A stretch of DNA of 64,000 nucleotides from Malus domestica (lineage: Eukaryota; Streptophyta; Magnoliopsida; Rosales; Rosaceae), in assembly GCF_042453785.1 (NCBI RefSeq), contig NC_091674.1, positions 30,329,501 to 30,393,500 of the forward strand. The letters run 5' to 3'. The notes under the pieces are model-generated. The model searched no databases, was not told the origin of the DNA, and was given only the letters and a program-made list of their open reading frames with translations. The position numbers and the translations under genes were made by a program. Positions 49,588 through 60,593 of this stretch are shown piece by piece. Numbering within the stretch: position 1 is the first letter of the stretch; each line of letters opens with the position of its first letter.

Positions 49588-49679
49588 GTGTCATGAGTAG
49601 ACCTGCTGACTGAAGGCGGCTCACTCCTCTTTCTCTCTCATGACAAATTTTTCATTGTGACTGGAACACGAATGGTAAC

Positions 49680-49685
49680 CACGTG
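49680..49685. promoter_or_regulatory. G-box CACGTG upstream of the intact SABATH gene
   Basis: A perfect CACGTG palindrome about 140 bases upstream of the start codon. G-boxes bind bZIP and bHLH (for example MYC2) factors, so jasmonate or light response is possible; this is inference. Confidence 0.4.
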
Positions 49686-49885
49686 TCTGCTTGCACACGG
49701 TTTGCTGACTGAAGGCTGTTGAATTGTAATCTTGTCTTGATCCAAGACAAGTGGTCGTCCAAAGCCAATGTGTGCAAATGCTAAATTCTAGTAAGTTATG
49801 TCGATAGTAGTAGTTGGAAAATTCCAGCATTATAAGTTTGGTTAGCCACCTAAAATATTTAAGCTAAAGAAAGATCAAGAAGCTG

Positions 49886-51462
49886 CAAATTATGTGGTCT
49901 TTGTTGCAATGCAAAAAATCTTTGCGTAATGTTTTGAGCGTTCCTTTTTCTTTTACCTATCAATTTTTACTACGTTATATTTTTCTTTGTAAGATAAATA
50001 TCTCTAAAATAATAAGTCCCTTTGAGCTTCAACAAAGGCGGCCCACTGGTGTACATAGCGTTTGGTGCTTGTATACCAGTCAATAGTCAATGAATGGAAA
50101 GAAGACTTTGTCAATAGTACTGTTCAAGTCCACACAAATCTGATCAATTAAATTTAGAAAGAAAAAAATCTTTGGAAGTTATGATTATGCTGACGTTACC
50201 ATATCAATCAGATGTCAACAATCATAGAATTGAAGTATGGTCATATTAATAATGAACTGCATTGCAAGGGAGTTAGGATTTTTTTTTTTTTTTTTTGGGC
50301 TAGCTGAAATTAGTACTGTACAATTATATTTTTATTTTTTTACTCATATAAAATTATATAATTATCAATATAAAAGAATAATAATAGAATATAAATTATT
50401 CTCAAAATCATAACCTAACCGATAAATTCAAGGATCATATAAATATTTAACCTACTAATTAAATCAAGAATAAGTAAATAAAGAGATTAAGAACATACCA
50501 AAAGTGACTTCATTGAAAAATCGCAACGGAAAGTAAGGAAATGCGGATATAGGAATTTCATTGTGGATTTAAAAAAATTAATTTTCTTTTCTTGAATAAG
50601 AAGCACAAAGGCTAAATCGCATAAGGTAAATGATCTTTTTCTTTTACAAATAGGCTAAAGTGGGATGGGAGATAGAATTAATTTTTAATTTTTTTGCATA
50701 AAACTTATTATTTATTACCTATCCTCGACTAATATACATTAAATAACAACCTGTATTGAAATTGAGTGAGCTATAAGCATGAGTTTACAAAAGAATAATG
50801 TTATTCACACATTCATTTTTATCTCCAACACACCCTTATTAATTTTTTTATTATTGATCATCATCGATTCATTCTATCCGACAACCAAAAATTGAGAAAA
50901 CTGTGTAAAAAGTAAAAATGACTGCATGAATTACACTACCTTTACATAAAACTTCCCTGGATTATAGCCCACCTTAATCTTGTGGGTGGCTCCACCATTG
51001 CTGCATTGTACAGAAATTCGTTACGACATCAAGGATTCCAACTCCCAATTCCACCTCCAACATCAGAGAACTTACAACAAAATAAGAAGAAAAAAAAAAG
51101 ACTCAATGTTGAAAAACAATTATTTTCATAACTTGTGTAGGATATGACTAGTATTTGCAACAATTCCAAATCCAACTAATTAGAAGTCAATTCCACACAG
51201 GAAGGAAAAGTTAATTAGAAACAAAACTTTGATATTCTTTAAATAAATATGTATAAAGAAATGTTGTAGTTAATATTGTTTAGGAATGTGATTGTGTAAT
51301 TTAAGAGTATAATTCAAATAAGATTTTGGAACAATTCCCTTTATAACTTGTATTACTTGTTGTAGGGCAAGAAAAGTCCATGTTTTAGTATAAAATAATA
51401 AAAGCTAAGGTCACATGGGAGAAAAAGCAATTCAGACATCCGAGACATTTCTTCTCTGACCT
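49886..51462. other. AT-rich spacer with a degenerate MITE, no gene
   Basis: At about 50805-50945 the ends GTTATTCACACATTCATTTT and, in complement, GTAATTCATGCAGTCATTTT pair imperfectly, with AACACACC / TGTGTAAAAAG words inside, resembling the hAT MITE at 6651-6798. The target duplication is unclear. The rest is AT-rich without frames worth naming. Confidence 0.4.
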
Positions 51463-51825
51463 AGTTTGGGAGTGAGGTGTTTAAAAAAAAAACACCTATG
51501 AAAAAAAGCTGTGAGGGTTTTAGGTGTTTGGTAAACTGAAAAAAAGGGCTTATTTTGGAAGCTGCTGTGAGAATAAGCTGAAATCAAAGGAAAAAGCTGA
51601 AGCTGCTATTTGTAGCTTTGGAAAACTGGTTTTTTTTCAAAGCACATGGAGTTACAGTGCTCCTTTAATGAAATGACCCACTATCAGACTACTTTTTTTT
51701 CCAAAAGCTTTTTTACAAAAAAGTTTACCAAACACTCTGCTGATTTATTTCACAGCCGCTTATTCTCACAGCACAGCCGCTTATTCTCACAGCAGCTTTT
51801 TTTCAAAGCACAGCAATACCAAACC
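51463..51825. mobile_element. MITE copy 2, GTTTGG...CCAAAC family
   Basis: Nearly the same sequence and length as 20047-20409: it starts AGTTTGGGAGTGAGGTG, ends CACAGCAATACCAAACC, and has the same TTATTTTGGAAGCTGCTGTG and the doubled CGCTTATTCTCACAGCA. High identity between two separate loci suggests recent activity of the family. Confidence 0.78.
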
Positions 51826-51974
51826 AGCCCTCTCTCTTGTCGTCCCTCTCCTACCCTCACACCCTAAATTTTTTTCTTCAACAAGAAAGACTCGTTGTTG
51901 GAAAAATAAAAATTTTAAATAACATTTTGAAAAAGACAAATAATTACTATGATTTAGTTGTATTTTTCAAGAAC

Positions 51975-52180
51975 CTGGAACGTAGAGTTTTTCGCGTAGC
52001 CGTCGGGCCATCTTCTCCTTTCATTGAAAATGCTTCTGAGAATGTACTGAATTCCGGTGCTGCCATCTCTCTCTCTCTGTTTTCTTGGAGGGAAGGTTTT
52101 ATTATAGTATATGTTTGTATTGCAATTCATCGCTGCTACTTGACACCAATCAAAGACAAACATCATATTCGACCTTAGGC
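51975..52180 (-). pseudogene. SABATH exon-1 relic with 5' flank
   Basis: ATG at 52066 on the minus strand gives MAAPEFSTFSEAFSMKGEDG and then falls out of frame because one base is missing after the GP codons (the expected text is GPNGYAKNSTFQ). The exon is 92 bases instead of 93 and ends in a good donor at 51974. The upstream part (52080-52180) parallels the 5' flank of the other copies, including TTTTCTTGGAGG and TGACACCAATCAAAGACAAA. Exons 2 and 3 are absent. Confidence 0.78.
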
Positions 52181-52320
52181 CATTTTATTAGGGATTCATA
52201 ACTCATCATGTTCAGCTATGTCTATCTCACATTGACATAACAAACAATTGACTAAACTCAAATCTGTTTTAATTAGTCACAAGCTACTTTGTTTTTTTTT
52301 GGAACACTGTCACAAGCTAC

Positions 52321-52646
52321 TTTTTGAATTGTTAAATATACCAATACCATAGATAAAGATATTTCAACTTTATGCATAAAAGTCTTTAACAAGAAAAGAA
52401 AGCATAGAAAAAGTTGAATAATTGGTTTGAAATTGCATCATCACCACAGGCTCTTTCAATTCTACTCTCTCTTCTAAGCCATCAAACGGCCCAGAAGAAA
52501 GTAGAATTGAAAGAGCCCCGTGGTGGTGATGCAATTTCAAACCAATTATTCAACTTTTTCTATGTTTTCTTTTCTTGTTAAAGACTTTTATAGATAAAGT
52601 TGAAATATCTTTATCTATGGTATTGGTATATTTAACAATTGAAAAA
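52321..52646. repeat. Near-perfect inverted repeat, ~155-bp arms, 17-base loop
   Basis: The left arm (52321-52475) and the complement of the right arm (52493-52646) share long identical runs, such as GTTAAATATACCAATACCAT, AGTCTTTAACAAGAAAAGAA and GAATAATTGGTTTGAAATTG, with fewer than ten differences by eye. A transcript through it would form a long, almost fully paired hairpin. No terminal TIR or target duplication typical of a transposon was found. It lies just beyond the SABATH exon-1 relic at 52066. Confidence 0.88.
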
Positions 52647-52763
52647 GTCCTGAATGGAATAGCATCTGACTGCCTTTTCCATACTCACGCAATGAGGACT
52701 TACCTACGGCAGGTAGGTCACGGCGGTTGTATTCTAAATCATTAACACGCTGACGCTTTCATA

Positions 52764-53780
52764 TAGGGCTAGAAAAAAATCCCAAAAATTTCAAACCGAA
52801 TTGAAAAATTCCCGAAACCGAACCGAAAAAATTCCAAACTGAAATTCCCGAAATTTTGGTATAGGAATCAGCCTCAAGTTTTTGGGATTTCGGTAATCCA
52901 AAACGGAATCGAAAAATATATATATATATTATTTAATTTTTAAATATATATATATATATATATATTTAGAATTTTAATAGCCGTTGGATTTTGTTGAGAT
53001 TTAATCTCAACCATATAAATCAAAGTTATCAAACCCATTGTCTGACTCTCTCTCTCTTGGTCTCTCGACATTCACCTCACCTCAGTATCCTTCCTGGTGT
53101 GAAATCATGATTTCTTTTACTATTTAGAACAAGAAAAGAAACCTTGATTTGAACAGTTCGTTATGTTTACAAGGTAAAAGAAATTTTGCTCATAACGTAA
53201 TGCTGCTGGAATGGTCATCAAAGCATGACATTATATGTGCTTTTAAACTGTTTACACATGCATAGATCCTCACTCACGGGAACACTTGCACACATGTAAA
53301 CTATAAGTTCATATCCCGCTTCTTTGACTCAAATTATGTCAGTCGTAGAAGAAATTCTGAAGGAACCTAGTAAACTCTGGTTTTGGATTTGTTAATTTAT
53401 TTTTGTTGCATGCATTTGTAGTAGAATAGGCAGTAGATTGTTAATTTATTTTGATGATCACTTCACTGCACAGCCAAGATATGATATGCAATGCAGATTT
53501 GCTATTCTGCACACTGCACATGCACAGCCAAGTTATAGCCTAGCCAAATTTTGATCACTGCACTGCCAAGATATGTAGTGCAGATTTGCTATTCTGCACA
53601 CTGCACAGCCACAACCAAGTTATTATAGCCGAAAAGCCCAACAATATTTTGGGATTCCCACTGTCCTAAAAATACCGAAATTATTTCAGGATTCCCAAAA
53701 ATTTGGTTTGAAATCAGTCTTGAAATTGGAAATCCCGAAAATTTCGGTTTGAGAATCGGGACTAAGGTTTCGCAGCCCTA
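52764..53780. mobile_element. Non-autonomous hAT element, 1017 bp, 8-bp target duplication
   Basis: CTTTCATA flanks both sides (52756-52763 and 53781-53788). The ends are TAGGGCTAGAAAAAAATCCC and, in complement, TAGGGCTGCGAAACCTTAG. Both subterminal zones are crowded with CGAAA/TTTCGG and GGGATTT words, like the zone at 20420-20600. The centre is unrelated AT-rich DNA containing a doubled TTTGCTATTCTGCACACTGC. There is no transposase frame. It inserted in the 5' flank of a SABATH relic. Confidence 0.88.
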
Positions 53781-53788
53781 CTTTCATA

Positions 53789-54590
53789 TACAAAAGTCAA
53801 TATACTTGATATTACTTCATTAATTTGGCATTTTGAAAGCACTATTTGTCCTTAGCGTATGAGCCTGGCAAGCCTTTAGAGCATTCTAGTGTAGGAGGGC
53901 CTCATTAGGCAATATGCAAGCAATTATCTCTTTATACCATTTTCAAATGACATGTCAAATTTTAAATATAAAATATAAATTTTGATAGCTTATGTGACAT
54001 TTTGACATTTTTTAAAGTTTTGTTCTCTAACCGATATGTCAAATTAAATTATTATTTTATTATTTTATAAAATAAAATATTAAACTAATTAAAATTTAAT
54101 AAAGGACATTTAAATTTTAATCAGTAATTTGTTCACCTTCCTTGATTGAAAAGAAGAAAAAAGTAGGATAATTGTATCGGTCAACTCAACATTAATTATA
54201 ATAAATGATTAAACTAATTAAAATTTAATAAAATACATTTAATAATTAATAAAAAAACATTTGAAGCTGCTATCAAATTTGACAGCACCCTCTTTTGCTG
54301 CCAATCCATGTCATCGCCACATAGGATTTGGCACTTCGGTTAGAGAATATTAGTGTGGTTTTTTTTACTGTTATAGCTGATGTGTACATTTTGACATCTC
54401 ATTTGGAGATGCTCTTAAATGAACAATAATTACCTGCAATAAATAATAAATGTTCAAATGTATTTCCACACCTAAATTGAATAATCCAAACAATTTGTAT
54501 TAAATTATTAGTATTTTTATTTTATAAAATAATAAAAGATAGTTTTATTTTTAATTTCGGATAATAATAAAAGATTAGTTGAAAGTATTC
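53789..54590. other. AT-rich spacer, no gene
   Basis: Very AT-rich DNA with repeated AAACTAATTAAAATTTAATAAA words (54085 and 54210), a likely small duplication. No frame, RNA or element ends are recognised. Confidence 0.35.
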
Positions 54591-54599
54591 GAAAATATT

Positions 54600-56125
54600 G
54601 AAATATAGTGTAAAGTCGAAGAACTTCCACCAATTCAAGATCAAGCCCCAAAGGCCCTTGAAGAACTTCCACCAATTCAAGATCAAGCCCCGACGGCTCT
54701 TGAAGAAAGTGTTCATCGTTCATCATCCGTTCATCCTAAGATCAAACCCTAACGACCATTTGGATCAACAACGTCGACAAATCCATACATCCAACCGTTC
54801 TTCAAGATCAAGCCCAAAAGCCCTTGAAGATTCGTTCATCACTGTTCTTCAAGATCAAGCCCAAAAGCCTTTGAAGATCCGTTCATCACCATTATTCAAG
54901 ATCAAGCCTCAACGGCCCTTGAAGAAACACTAATCCTCAAGATCAAGCCCCAACGGCTCCTTAAAGATCCGCTCAAATCCACCTTCAAAGATCAAGCCCA
55001 CGGCCCTTAAAGAATGTTCATCCTTAGATCAAGCCCAACGGCCCTTTGGATCAATCGCACATCCACAAATACGTACCTTACGGAGATCGAATCAGAGGAT
55101 CAAGTTATAGAGAGATTGTAACCCAAAATCATCAAATGCAAATATTATTTTGTGCACGTGTTCTTGTCTTGCTTGTTTCAGGAAAATTTCATGTTTACAA
55201 ATTTGGCACGCCCAGTGGGACAATCTCTACCTCTCATCTCTTTCTCCATTCAAGAAATTCAAGCACACTTCCAAAATCAATGGCATCAAGCAAAGGACAA
55301 GCCGTTCTCACAAAGGGAAGAAGCCTGAGCACTTCCGCCAAGAATAGAGCATCCATTGGCGCCACAACCGCTCATCAACATGCCACTTCAAAGTTGATGC
55401 CGCTAAATAAACAAGGGGAGCATCAAAGGCGCGAGTCCGTCATCAACCTGACCTCGCTGGAGGCACCGAAGCATGATGCTGAGGCACACAAGATGACATC
55501 CTAAAGCAGCCAACGACGTTCTTCATCAGCATCCTGGATGTCTAAAGGAAAGTCACGTCTATTGGTTGCACAAGTCACGACCATCGGCGTTACCTCCATC
55601 GAAGAACAACTGGCTCAAATGAATGAAGCGATTGCAAGGCTAACACAAATTATGGAAGAAAAAGACTTGCAAGTCGCTGCACTCGTCAGCCGACTGGAGC
55701 CACAGGACGGCGAGAACCCTAACCCAGAAGATGATCCACTAAAAAGAGGAGCTGGCGAAGAAGATGAGCTTTCGGTGGAGAGAATCGATGTGAAGCCGGA
55801 GCCAAACCAAGCAGCGGCACTCATGTGATCTCTTTCTATCCAGCAGCTGCAGGAGATGATCACCAACACCATCAAGGCACAGTACGAAGGGAGCTCAAAT
55901 ACCTCCGGGTTGTACTCGAAGCCGTATTCAAAGAAGATTGACGCCTTAAAGATGCCGAGGGGTTATCAACCGCCAAAGTTCATGCAATTTGATGGAAAGG
56001 GAAACCCGAAACAGCACGTTACCCACTTTGTTGAAACTTGCAACAACGCAAGGACCGAAGGGGACTACCTCACCAAGCAGTTTGTGCGCTCGCTGAAAGG
56101 AAACGCCTTTGAAAGGAAACGCAGG
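54600..56125 (+). mobile_element. Gypsy-type LTR retrotransposon fragment (leader and gag region), broken
   Basis: TTTGGCACGCCCAGTGGGAC (55200-55219) is the phrase typical of the start of the internal region of many plant Gypsy elements. Downstream text contains a Lys/Ser-rich gag-like N-terminus, a coiled region (EEQLAQMNEAIARLTQIMEE) and the capsid-domain start (PPKFMQFDGKGNPKQHVTHF). It then stops abruptly and Copia text follows. The upstream tandem repeats probably belong to its LTR or leader. Fossil with a few breaks; pol is absent. Confidence 0.75.
54615..55050 (+). repeat. Tandem array of ~40-55-bp units (TCAAGATCAAGCCC)
   Basis: The phrase TTCAAGATCAAGCCC, followed by variants of AACGGCCCTTGAAGA, recurs about nine times with variable spacing, with a GATC-containing core. 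It is part of the Gypsy-type LTR/leader fossil. The units are imperfect and range from about 35 to 60 bases. Confidence 0.75.
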
Positions 56126-56134
56126 TGCGGTCCT

Positions 56135-58212
56135 TGTTTCATAACCACTAATGGAAGACAATTATACAATGTGGGTGCAGTCAATGAACATGGCGTTCAC
56201 CATAAAAAACAAGAAGGGTTTTATTGATGGAACCCTAAAAAGGCCGACTCACAATCCTGATGAATAACTGCAATGGGACCGATGCAACGTCCTTGTCAAA
56301 ACCTGGTTGCTAGGAGCCATGTCAAAAGACATCTCGAGCAGTGTTATCCATTGCAAGGATGGTAGAGGTATGTGGTTAGAGTTGCAAGAGAGATTCTTTC
56401 ACACTAATACGGTTTCGTTGTTCCATATAGAGAACGCCAGACATGAATGTGAGCAGGGCACAAACTCAGTGACTTCCTTCTTCACAAAACTCAAAAGCCT
56501 ATGGGATGAAAAGGATGCTCTCTGTTCTTTTCCTACTTGTACCTGTGAAGCAGCAGCTGAAGTTAAGAAGTTTATGGAGACGCAAAAGATCATGAAATTC
56601 CTTATGGGACTTAATGAGAATTTTGCAGAGACTCGCAGCAACATCATAGGGTTAGATCCACTTCTGAACCTGAACAAAGCCTATGCGATGGTACTACACC
56701 AAGAGAAGCAGGCAGAAACTACTGTTGGCAAGTCCACGACACCATAAGAATCTTCTGCTTCTGTAGTAAAGAAAATGACTCGTGATTTCAAGTCTATAGA
56801 AGGAGAAGCAAAATTCTGTGAAAAATGCAACATGACCAACCACAACACAAAGAACTGCAGAGCTCATCTCAAATGCACATATTGCAATGGGAAGGGACAT
56901 ACATATGACTACTGTTGAAGAAGGAAAAATGCTACTGAAAGTGGCCAAGCAAGATCAAAAGCAAATCAATTAGCTCCTCAAAATGATCAAAAGGAAGCTG
57001 TGAGTGAGTTCCCTTTTTCACCAGAAGAGTGTCATCAACTTCTCAATCAGCTCCTAACCAAAACGAAGGCTGCTTCAGCCAATTTGGTCGGTAACATTCC
57101 CAATTATGAAGAGCTTTCAGGTAAACTTTGTTCAGGTGCACAAAATAGTAAATAGCCAATATGGATATTAGATAGTGGTGCAAGCGATCACATTGCTTGT
57201 AATCCCAGCTTGCTTACCTCATTTAAGATAGTCTCTAATCGTTGGGTCAAACTTCCCGACGGTACCACAGCACGTGTTACTCATGTTGGCACCATAGCCT
57301 TCTCTCCACATTTTGTTCTTCATAACGTTCTATGTGTACCCTTGTTTTACCTTAACTTGATTTCTGTGAGCAAACTAGCATTCGACTCTTTCCATATTAC
57401 TATATTTCTAAGACAAATTTGTGTCATACATGACCTACAATTGGGGAAGATGATTGGGACAGGAACTGAGAAGGAAAGACTCTACCGACTCAATCTACCA
57501 AAGAAAGGAACATGCAATGTGGTACACACCAACTCGGACAGTTTATGGCACGAACGACTTGGGCATCCTTCAAATAAAGCATCTTCATTATTTTCATTTC
57601 TTGCAAATAAAGCTTGTGATTCAAGCTCTTGTTTTGTTTGTCCTTTAGCCAAACTCACTAGACAACCGTTTCCATTAAGTACTACTCGTAGTGCATCTTG
57701 CTTTGATTTAATTCACATTGATATTTGGGGAGGTTATCATGTTCCAACTTTTTCTGGTGCACAATATTTCCTAACAATTTTTTATGACCATTCACGAAGC
57801 ACTTGGATGTATTTGATGAAACACAAGTCTGAAGCACACACTCTCCTCACCCATTTTATTCATTTGGCTGCAACTCAGTTTGGTAAAAATGTTAAGGTCG
57901 TTAGGAGTGACAACGGTCTGGAGTTTAAGATTCCCCAATTTTATTCTTCTCAAGGCATTATCCACCAAACTAGCTGCGTCAACACACCACAACAAAATGG
58001 TGTTGCTGAACGCAAACATCGCCACTTGCTCAACATGGCCAGGGCCCTTCTTTTCCAAGCCAATTTGCCAAAACCTTTTTGGGGGGATGCCATACTTACA
58101 GCGGCTTACTTGATTAATTGAACACCAACTCCAATCCTTCAAGGAAAAACACCTTTTGAAAAACTTTTCCATAAGGAACCCAGTTATTCTCATTTAAGAG
58201 TTTTTGGTTGTC
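56135..58212 (+). mobile_element. Copia-type LTR retrotransposon fragment (gag to integrase), broken
   Basis: Order is typical of Copia: gag (MWLELQERFFHTNTVSLF), a CCHC zinc knuckle (CTYCNGKGHTYDYC), aspartic protease (WILDSGASDHIACN, near 57160), the GAG-pre-integrase HERLGHPSNKASS, and an integrase core with DIWGGYHVPTFSGA, VRSDNGLEFK and TPQQNGVAERKHRHLLN. Reverse transcriptase, RNase H and both LTRs are missing. The left end abuts Gypsy text and the right end abuts SABATH promoter-like DNA at about 58210. Fossil with several breaks. Confidence 0.9.
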
Positions 58213-58990
58213 AATCTTCCTCCAGAACAATCTCTCTCCTTCTCTATGTTGCTCTGCTGTGTGTATCATGTGTTGTATCATGAGGTTCATCATTCTTATA
58301 TCTGCATTGTCGTTCCTACTCTACTACCTGACACTATCAAAAGACAATGTAAAACAATTAATTAGGAAACTTGAAAAGCATTGGAATGTAAGACAAACTG
58401 GTGGTCTTTTTCTGATTGTTAAGAAAGACTTTGTTTGTCCTTCTCCCTTGTCTCACTCCTTCGCCCCCTTCCTATTCGCTTGATTCCTTCCGTCTTTGAT
58501 CGTCCTTCTCCATATGTCTGACTTCTACATTCAAAGGTGCTGGCTGCACTCCCATATACAAAATGCTGCTGCTAAACTTATCCTTGTCGAAACTAAAAGA
58601 TTGCCCAGCGTGGGGCTGTCTATGTTACATAGTTGCCTGCCTATAGTTCTTGGATTATAAGATATATGTATATTTGGGAATGTTTCATTAATTGTTGGTA
58701 AAGTAAAAGGTCTCTACTTTTTCCAAACCAATGATGCAGAAAACTTTGGTAGGTCAAAGATTAGCAAATATGAACAACCATGGGGTGTCCCACTGATTGG
58801 GAACAAATTTCAAGTCCGTATTCCACATAGCACATTCTGGATTTGATTCATAGTATTGGTGAATCAAATGATGGTGATCAGAAGAGGCTGAAATATCTAT
58901 GTGAGTCTTCCTGACCCCCGAAAAGGTGGATTGCCGCGACAAAACCACCCGTTGGTCCACGAGGGTAGAGGTGTCGCATTAATAATGTAG
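58213..58990 (-). pseudogene. SABATH gene 5'-flank relic, coding part lost
   Basis: The segment aligns with the 5' flank of the right-hand SABATH copy, 61915-62240 continued at 63129-63560. Shared words include TGCATTGTCGTTCCTACTCT versus TGCATTTCGGCCGTTCCTAC, AGACAAACTGGT, TTTGATCGTCCTTCT and ATTGCCCAGCGTGGGGC. It begins just upstream of where the ATG would be, and the coding exons have been replaced by the Copia fragment. It lacks the hAT insertion of the right-hand copy. Confidence 0.75.
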
Positions 58991-59097
58991 AGTTTACATT
59001 CTACAAAGATTCAAGCATAGTCATTACTAATAAGTTCTAATAATGGTCTCCTTTTATAGTTGATGACGCTTTTTCATCGACCAATATAAGACTCTAG

Positions 59098-59245
59098 AAA
59101 GTTTCTGAAGTTGACACATGTAGCATTGTGATTGATTTCCTGGTTGGAAAGAAACTCTTGTGCCTCGGCAGGAAGTTTCTGATGTTGACACATATAGCGT
59201 TGTGATTGATCTCCTGATTAGAAAGAAACTCTTGTGCCTTGGCAG
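59098..59245 (+). repeat. 74-bp tandem duplication
   Basis: GAAAGTTTCTGAAGTTGACA (59098) recurs as GGAAGTTTCTGATGTTGACA (59171), and both units end AAGAAACTCTTGTGCCT.GGCA. Two copies, about 90 percent alike by eye. No coding meaning. Flanking 58991-59097 and 59246-59444 hold nothing recognisable. Confidence 0.75.
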
Positions 59246-59444
59246 AGGGCCTTAACACGAATCTTTCTGAAAGTATAAAGTTGATTGGTGCTGGATAATT
59301 TCGGAATTAGTAAAGTATGGTACAAACACAATTAAAAGCAAAATTAATAGACAATTGTTATGATGCAGTTTGAGACAAATTGGAAGGCTAGCTTAATATG
59401 ATACAATGCATTATATGTGAATTAAGGTTTTCAAACAGATTATA

Positions 59445-60362
59445 TGTAACATCCCACATCGCCCAATGGAATGATCCTTAAATGTATATTCTCATCTCTA
59501 CCTAGCACGAGGTCTTTTGAGAGCTCACTGACTTCGGGTTCCGTCGGAACTCCGAAGTTAAGCGAGAAGGTGGCCAGAGCACTCCCATGATAGGTGACCC
59601 ACTGGGAAGTTGCTCGTGAGTTCCCAGAAACAAAATCGTGAGGGCGTGGTCGGGGCCCAAAGCGAACAATATCATGCTACGGTGGTGGAACGGGCTCGGG
59701 ATATGGTCCGCCCCGAGCCGGGATGTGACAAATATTGTAACATCTCACATCGCCCAAGGGAGTGATCCTTAAATGTATATTCCCATCCCTACCTAGCACA
59801 AGGCTTTTTGGGAGCTCACTCGCTTCGGGTTCCATCGGAACTCCGAAGTTAAGCGAGATAGCAGCGAGAGCAATCCTAGGATGGGTGATCCACTGGGCAG
59901 TTCTCGTGTGAGTTCCCAGAAACAAAATCGTGAAGGCGTGGTCGAGGCCAAAAGCGGACAATATCGTGCTACGGTGGAGTCGAGCCCAAGATGTGGTGGG
60001 GGCTTGATTTGGTATCAGAGCCAATCCATGCTAGAAGTGTGCCGACGAGGACGTCGGACCCCTAAGGGGGGTGGATTGTAACATCCCACATCGCCCAGGG
60101 GAGTGATCCTTAAATGTATTTTCTCATCTCTACCTAGCACGAGGCTTTTTGGGAGCTTACTGGTTTCGGGTTTCGTCGGAACTCCGAAGTTAAGCGAGAA
60201 GGTGGCCAGAGCACTCCCATGATGGATGACCCACTGGGAAGTTGCTCGTGAGTTCCCAGAAACAAAACCGTGAGGGTGTAGTTGGGGCCCAAAACGAACA
60301 ATATCGTGTTATGGTGGTGGAGCGGACCCGGGAAGTGGTTCGCCCCGGGCCGGGATGTGACA
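59445..60362 (+). mobile_element. Cassandra (TRIM) composite with three LTRs
   Basis: Three LTR copies begin TGTAACATC: 59445-59730, about 59736-60008, and 60077-60362; the first and third end GGGATGTGACA. Each bears a 5S rRNA-like core with GGAACTCCGAAGTTAAGCGA. Between copies two and three lie a primer-binding site complementary to initiator Met-tRNA (TGGTATCAGAGCC, 60010-60022) and a purine tract (AAGGGGGGTGGAT) before the last LTR. The outer flanks share TTATA (59440-59444 and 60363-60367), so the whole array behaves as one insertion. It has no protein genes; Cassandra is always non-autonomous. A fossil, apparently fairly young. Confidence 0.9.
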
Positions 60363-60593
60363 TTATAATAATAACACATTCGGCAGGCTAGAAAGTATCT
60401 CTCTCCTGCAGTGAATTTTCGGTTACAAGGGGAAACCAACATTTCCATCTCGTCTTCCCAAGCCACTTGAGCTAAGACTCGTACAGAGGTTTTATTCCAC
60501 TTAATCGTATAAAAAAGAAAACTAACATAACAATGAAGCAAATGAAATTTGACAACATCTTCATGAGTACTGAGACATCATGTTCGCATCATT

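Noticed and set aside
54615-55050. CRISPR-like array
   Set aside because: Units are degenerate with irregular spacing, within a plant LTR-element fossil; there are no unique equal-length spacers and no cas genes.
59521-60260. 5S rRNA gene cluster (three GGAACTCCGAAGTTAAGC cores)
   Set aside because: The cores lie inside TGTAACA...GTGACA LTRs with a Met-tRNA primer site between two of them; they are Cassandra LTRs, not 5S genes. The same applies to the core at 22290-22400.
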